In this document: positions 62,670 to 64,000 of the stretch, in pieces
Layout: each line of letters opens with the position of its first letter
Numbering within the stretch: the first letter of the stretch is position 1
Assembly: GCA_016710435.1 (NCBI GenBank)
Contig: JADJVV010000001.1
Span: forward strand, 1,076,501 to 1,140,500
Origin: Hyphomicrobiales bacterium
Lineage (GTDB): Bacteria > Pseudomonadota > Alphaproteobacteria > Rhizobiales > Aestuariivirgaceae
Direction of reading: 5' to 3'
Length of the DNA stretch: 64,000 nucleotides
Translations under genes and position numbers: made by a program
The notes under the pieces: generated by a model
The model's input: only the letters and a program-made list of their open reading frames with translations
Told to the model about the DNA's origin: nothing
Database searches by the model: none

Positions 62670-64000
62670 TCAACTGTGAATGGCGCGTCCCGCAACGGCC
62701 AATGCGGCTTCCTTCACCGCTTCGGCGAGCGTCGGATGGGCATGGCAGGTGCGCGCAAGGTCTTCCGCCGAGCCGCCGAACTCCATGAGCACGGCAACTT
62801 CGTGGATCAGTTCGCCCGCCTGCGGGCCCACGATGTGACAGCCCAGCACACGGTCGGTCGCCACATCGGCCAGCACCTTGACGAAACCGTCGGTGGTCTG
62901 GTTGGCCTTGGCGCGGCCGTTGGCGAGAAAAAGGAACTTGCCCGCCTTGTAGGCGACACCGGAAGCCTTCAACTCTTCCTCGGTCTTGCCCACGCTGGCG
63001 ACTTCTGGCGAGGTGTAGACGACACCGGGAATGACATCATAATTCACATGCCCCGCCTGGCCCGCGATGATTTCGGCAACCGCGATGCCCTCGTCTTCCG
63101 CCTTGTGGGCGAGCATGGGTCCGCGGATCACGTCACCAATGGCATAGATGCCGGGAACGCTGGTGTTGAAATGATCGCCCACTTCGATACGGCCCCGCTT
63201 GTCGCGGCGGATGCCCGCCTCATCGCAGCCCAGCCCCTCGGTATAGGGGTTGCGCCCGATGGCCACGAGCAGCACGTCGGAACTCATGCGTTCCTCGGCG
63301 CCACCTGCGGCGGGCTCTGTTGTGAACATCACACCCTGAGCAATACGGCTGGCGCTCGTGACCTTCGTGGAGAGCCTGAAGGTCAGACCCTGCTTGGTGA
63401 GAAGCCGCTGCAAGGCCTTGGCCGCTTCCGCGTCCATTCCGGGCAGGATGCGGTCGAGATATTCGATCACCGTCACCGTCGCACCGAGCCGCGCATAGAC
63501 GGACCCGAGTTCGAGGCCGATGACGCCGGCACCGATGATGGTGAGGCTCTTCGGGATCTCCTTCAGGGCGAGCGCACCCGTGGAGGAGACGATGGCCTGC
63601 TCGTCGATCGCAACGCCCTTCAGTTCCGCCACATGCGAACCCGTGGCGATGACGATGGTCTTCGCCTCGTGCACCGTGCCGTTGGCCTCGACCTTGCCCG
63701 GCCCGAGGATTTTCGCCGTGCCGCGGATCACGTCGACCTTGTTCTTCTTGAGCAGGAAGTCGATGCCCTTGGTGTTGCCGTCAATCGCCTCCTGCTTGAA
63801 CGTCATCATCTGCGCGAAGTCGACCGTCGTCTCGCTGATGAGGCCCATCCTGGCGAAGGCATGCTTCGATTCCGCCAGAAGTTCCGTGGCGTGCAGCAGA
63901 GCCTTGGAGGGAATGCAGCCCACATTGAGACAGGTGCCGCCATGGCTGGCGCGCTTTTCGATCACGGCCACCTTCATGCCGAGCTGCGCCGCACGAATGG
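62670..64000 (-). CDS. lpdA: dihydrolipoyl dehydrogenase (partial, N-terminus outside window)
   Basis: The visible 443 codons lack only the first FAD-binding strand; the frame is open to the right edge ([17 protein letters not shown]). The redox disulfide is in [13 protein letters not shown], the NAD motif in [19 protein letters not shown], and the catalytic His in the C-terminal [11 protein letters not shown]. It reoxidises lipoamide in 2-oxo acid dehydrogenase complexes and the glycine cleavage system. Its partner E1/E2 genes are probably beyond 64000, so the complex it serves is not known. Confidence 0.95.
   Translation of the reverse strand, partial: IRAAQLGMKVAVIEKRASHGGTCLNVGCIPSKALLHATELLAESKHAFARMGLISETTVDFAQMMTFKQEAIDGNTKGIDFLLKKNKVDVIRGTAKILGPGKVEANGTVHEAKTIVIATGSHVAELKGVAIDEQAIVSSTGALALKEIPKSLTIIGAGVIGLELGSVYARLGATVTVIEYLDRILPGMDAEAAKALQRLLTKQGLTFRLSTKVTSASRIAQGVMFTTEPAAGGAEERMSSDVLLVAIGRNPYTEGLGCDEAGIRRDKRGRIEVGDHFNTSVPGIYAIGDVIRGPMLAHKAEDEGIAVAEIIAGQAGHVNYDVIPGVVYTSPEVASVGKTEEELKASGVAYKAGKFLFLANGRAKANQTTDGFVKVLADVATDRVLGCHIVGPQAGELIHEVAVLMEFGGSAEDLARTCHAHPTLAEAVKEAALAVAGRAIHS

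Overview
The window is a high-GC chromosomal segment (roughly 60-65% G+C by eye) of an alphaproteobacterium, most likely a Hyphomicrobiales (Rhizobiales) relative. Four things point there: a cell-envelope and ribosome block in the order L21, L27, GNAT, ObgE, ProB, ProA, NadD, RsfS, RlmH, EnvC-like, CtpA, divergent polysaccharide deacetylase, RppH; ethylmalonyl-CoA pathway genes; an IalB homologue; and perfect CtrA boxes. I saw no rRNA, tRNA, CRISPR array, insertion sequence or phage gene. About 62 genes are supported; the first and last run off the window.

Layout. 1-8.1 kb: a sugar or polyol uptake and catabolism locus (MalF/MalG-type permeases, binding protein, FGGY kinase, AraM-like dehydrogenase; divergently a class II aldolase and a second FGGY kinase), with no transporter ATPase in view. 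8.1-11.5 kb: small proteins and a DExD RNA helicase with a repetitive basic tail. 11.8-26.1 kb: the housekeeping block, all on the minus strand apart from a small lytic transglycosylase gene at 24.1 kb. 26.3-36.2 kb: a secreted ClpP-fold-like protein, then three ethylmalonyl-CoA pathway enzymes (ethylmalonyl-CoA mutase, crotonyl-CoA carboxylase/reductase, methylsuccinyl-CoA dehydrogenase) among membrane proteins, an SDR and a HIG1 protein. 36.4-41.0 kb: IalB, DUF2233, RlmN, an HdeA-like protein and ArgG. 41.1-47.3 kb: an RbsABC-type sugar transporter, an L,D-transpeptidase and a pentonate-type dehydratase. 47.4-53.9 kb: dihydropyrimidine dehydrogenase PreT/PreA, a universal stress protein, LeuB and a mutarotase. 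53.8-64 kb: PriA, a pabB-pabA-pabC folate operon, transaldolase/FSA, a small monooxygenase-fold protein, XerC, a FAD oxidoreductase, a lone receiver and lipoamide dehydrogenase.

How they work together. Most genes form tight translationally coupled runs (ATGA overlaps at kinase/dehydrogenase, permease/permease, EnvC/CtpA, ProA/NadD, Obg/ProB, RlmN/membrane protein and PabB/PabA/PabC). The ethylmalonyl-CoA enzymes imply assimilation of acetyl-CoA, acetate or polyhydroxybutyrate carbon without isocitrate lyase; the two sugar transporters, two FGGY kinases, aldolase, mutarotase and pentonate dehydratase imply use of plant-type sugars.

The most unexpected material is regulatory and architectural. 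A 19-bp near-palindrome occurs almost unchanged upstream of the MalF-type operon and of methylsuccinyl-CoA dehydrogenase, with three related boxes upstream of the Rbs-type operon. Two perfect TTAA-N7-TTAAC boxes lie upstream of envelope genes. Long lysine/alanine tails sit on two unrelated proteins (RsfS and PreT), and ribosomal protein L21 carries an extra C-terminal domain. No clearly undescribed system with its own gene set was found.
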